Part shown: positions 14,382-16,087 of the stretch, piece by piece | Numbering within the stretch: the stretch's first letter is position 1 | Layout: each line of letters starts with the position of its first letter | DNA from: an uncultured Erysipelotrichaceae bacterium | GTDB lineage: Bacteria > Bacillota_I > Bacilli_A > Erysipelotrichales > Erysipelotrichaceae | Assembly: GCA_937900565.1 (NCBI GenBank) | Contig: CALCFG010000105.1 | Location: forward strand, 1-16,087 | Direction of reading: 5' to 3' | DNA length: 16,087 bases | Translations under genes and position numbers: made by a program | Notes under the pieces: model-generated | Seen by the model: the letters and a program-made list of their open reading frames with translations, nothing else | What the model was told of the DNA's origin: nothing | Database searches by the model: none

Positions 14382-16043
14382 TTATCTTGGAAAAGTTAAC
14401 GTAAAGGTTGTTCCTTTATAAAGCGTTGATTCCACACTGACATTGCCATGATGGAAATCCATGGCGTGCTTAACAATGGACAATCCCAACCCACTTCCCT
14501 TAATGGTTTGATTGCGACTTTGATCCACGCGATAGAAACGTTCAAAGATTCGAGAAATATCACTTTCTTTGATGCCAACACCATCATCTTTTACTTTAAG
14601 ATAGACATATTTATCATCCTGGTCAACAGTAATCCATACATGCCCATTAGTTTTGCCATACTTAATGGCATTTTCAACCAAATTAGCGATGCATTCTTTA
14701 ACTAATCTTATGTTTCCAACAATAATGGCATTATCGTTAGGGCCAATAAGTTCAATATTACTCTTTTTGGCCATGTCCAAATAATTTGCAATAATCTCAT
14801 CTGCCAATGGTTTCAATAATACTTCTTGGGAAGTAAACGTTGCTTGATTGGCTTCATCCAATTTGGATAAATGAATGATATCCTCTACCATTTTTAATAA
14901 CCGTTTACTTTGATCATATATATCTTTACCAATGGTTGTAACATCTTCACTATTAACCAATCCATTTGCAAGTATCTCTGAAAAGCCAATAATGGATGTT
15001 AACGGTGTCTTTAATTCATGGCTCACGTTAGCACTGAATTGCGCACGTAATAACTCTTGATTCTTTCGATCGCTAATATCTAATGCCAATAAGATGGCGC
15101 CATTAACTTCCCCTTTATCTTTTACCGGTGAAACAAGCAAGCGAATAAAGCGATGATTAATACTTAATTCACAGGATCCTCCCTTGCCTTGTTCTAAGGA
15201 TTGAATTAATTGTACAAAAGGTAAAGAACCATTTAATTGATAGACACTTTGACCTTCCGATAATTCCTTTACGTCAAATAGTTTTAAAGCAGCTGGGTTA
15301 TAAGAAAGTATTTTACTTTCATGATTGATGACAACCATACCTTCGTTCATACCTGATATTAAGGCATTGAATTCCTTATCATAACGTTTTAATTGGTCCA
15401 TTTGTTGTTTGATCGTTGTATTTTGCTGATCCAAACGGGTTAATAACGGATTTAACTCTTGATACGTTGGGACTAAAAATGGTTGATCAATATCAATCGT
15501 ATTAATTGGTTCAATTATACGTTTAGTTAATCGTTTACTTAATATATAAGCAACAATTAATAAAATCACTACAGCCAAAACCAATTGAATCGACAATGAG
15601 GATAAAAGGGATGATTTTAAGCTTTGTTGTTGAGCAACCCGCACAATGAGTCCATCATCCATTGTTAATGCATAATAAATATAATTTTGATGCAGACTTT
15701 GTGAGTAGCGCTTCGCTAAGCCTTCCCCATTACTTAACGCTTCTTGCACCTCTTCTCGTTGCAAATGGTTTTCAAAATTTGTTGCATCTTTAATCGAATC
15801 GTAAATAACGGTTCCTTTTTGATCAATTATACTTACCCGTTGCGCTAAAGGTAATTCGTCCAAATACTTCGTATCACCTGTTTGATAACCCACTGCAATC
15901 AATTGGGCAATTTGTTTTAATTCTGTTTTCAATTGATCGTTCAATGACTTTTGAAAGATTCCAAATGCAAAGAAACTGGATAATAATAAGGTAATGGCCA
16001 CAGTAACCATTGTATTTTTAAATATTTTATTAATCATGATCAT
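14382..16043 (-). CDS. Sensor histidine kinase, PhoR/WalK type
   Basis: This 553-aa membrane kinase would sense an extracytoplasmic signal and phosphorylate the adjacent OmpR-type response regulator. Two transmembrane helices (about 11-33 and 148-168) flank an extracellular sensor of roughly 115 residues. A PAS-like domain follows (about 224-325, ISGMNEGMVVINHESKILSYN). The HisKA domain contains the H-box SANVSHELKTPLTS with His342. The HATPase domain has the N-box NLVENAIKYG (454-463), the G1 box DDGVG (486-490), the F-box RIFERFYRVD and the G2 box GSGLGLS (516-522). All catalytic elements are intact. The domain order resembles PhoR, but phosphate or wall-stress sensing cannot be decided. 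The start overlaps the regulator's last codons by 14 nt (8 nt if the ATG at 16037 is used), implying translational coupling. Confidence 0.95.
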   Translation of the reverse strand: MIMINKIFKNTMVTVAITLLLSSFFAFGIFQKSLNDQLKTELKQIAQLIAVGYQTGDTKYLDELPLAQRVSIIDQKGTVIYDSIKDATNFENHLQREEVQEALSNGEGLAKRYSQSLHQNYIYYALTMDDGLIVRVAQQQSLKSSLLSSLSIQLVLAVVILLIVAYILSKRLTKRIIEPINTIDIDQPFLVPTYQELNPLLTRLDQQNTTIKQQMDQLKRYDKEFNALISGMNEGMVVINHESKILSYNPAALKLFDVKELSEGQSVYQLNGSLPFVQLIQSLEQGKGGSCELSINHRFIRLLVSPVKDKGEVNGAILLALDISDRKNQELLRAQFSANVSHELKTPLTSIIGFSEILANGLVNSEDVTTIGKDIYDQSKRLLKMVEDIIHLSKLDEANQATFTSQEVLLKPLADEIIANYLDMAKKSNIELIGPNDNAIIVGNIRLVKECIANLVENAIKYGKTNGHVWITVDQDDKYVYLKVKDDGVGIKESDISRIFERFYRVDQSRNQTIKGSGLGLSIVKHAMDFHHGNVSVESTLYKGTTFTLTFPR

Positions 16044-16087
16044 TTACCCGATAGCCCACACTTCGTACAGTTTCAATGTATTTTCCC
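16030..16087 (-). CDS. OmpR/PhoB-family response regulator, C-terminal fragment (cut by window edge)
   Basis: The last 18 codons read GKYIETVRSVGYRVNDHD before a TAA at 16032-16030. The IETVRSVGYRV signature is the final beta-hairpin (wing) of OmpR/PhoB winged-helix DNA-binding domains. The rest of the gene lies beyond the window. It overlaps the kinase start on the same strand, the usual regulator-kinase operon order. Confidence 0.9.
   Translation of the reverse strand, partial: GKYIETVRSVGYRVNDHD

Overview
The window is AT-rich chromosomal DNA of a Bacillota (Firmicutes) bacterium. Low G+C, strong AGGAGG-type ribosome sites on several genes, a pgk-tpiA pair, Xpt, a SpoVB/YtgP-type flippase, a GH25 lysozyme and a secreted FMN-carrying flavin reductase would fit an anaerobic, host-associated member of the Erysipelotrichia or a relative. 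That placement is inference; no rRNA or marker comparison was possible.

Layout. Positions 1-290 hold two minus-strand tRNAs: a 5' part of tRNA-Ile(GAT), cut by the window edge, and tRNA-Ser(CGA). The latter lies directly behind tpiA with no promoter of its own. Positions 291-4719 hold minus-strand carbon-metabolism and repair genes: pgk-tpiA behind an extended -10 promoter, and a phosphoglucomutase coupled to ung. Positions 4814-7256 hold xpt and a lipid/oligosaccharide flippase. Positions 7257-8482 contain no convincing protein gene. They carry a terminator-ended, hairpin-rich minus-strand segment that looks like a large structured non-coding RNA (at least about 720 nt). Positions 8483-11433 hold a lipoprotein FAD/FMN reductase divergent from an AraC-type regulator, probably its activator. 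Positions 11607-13402 hold a FucO-like lactaldehyde reductase behind an operator-like repeat, with a DhaS-like TetR regulator just upstream. Positions 13471-14331 hold a membrane-anchored GH25 lysozyme. Positions 14382-16087 hold a PhoR/WalK-type histidine kinase and the last codons of its OmpR-type response regulator.

The genes suggest a fermentative organism: lower glycolysis, sugar-phosphate interconversion, lactaldehyde/propanediol redox disposal and an extracytoplasmic electron sink, with cell-wall functions (flippase, lysozyme, two-component system) interspersed.

The most noteworthy points are the candidate giant ncRNA; a set of genes whose -10 boxes lie only 6-12 nt upstream of ATG, two of them divergent, suggesting leaderless or near-leaderless mRNAs; the flavin reductase's apparent loss of the fumarate carboxylate clamp; and a 30-nt perfect palindrome between tpiA and tRNA-Ser.
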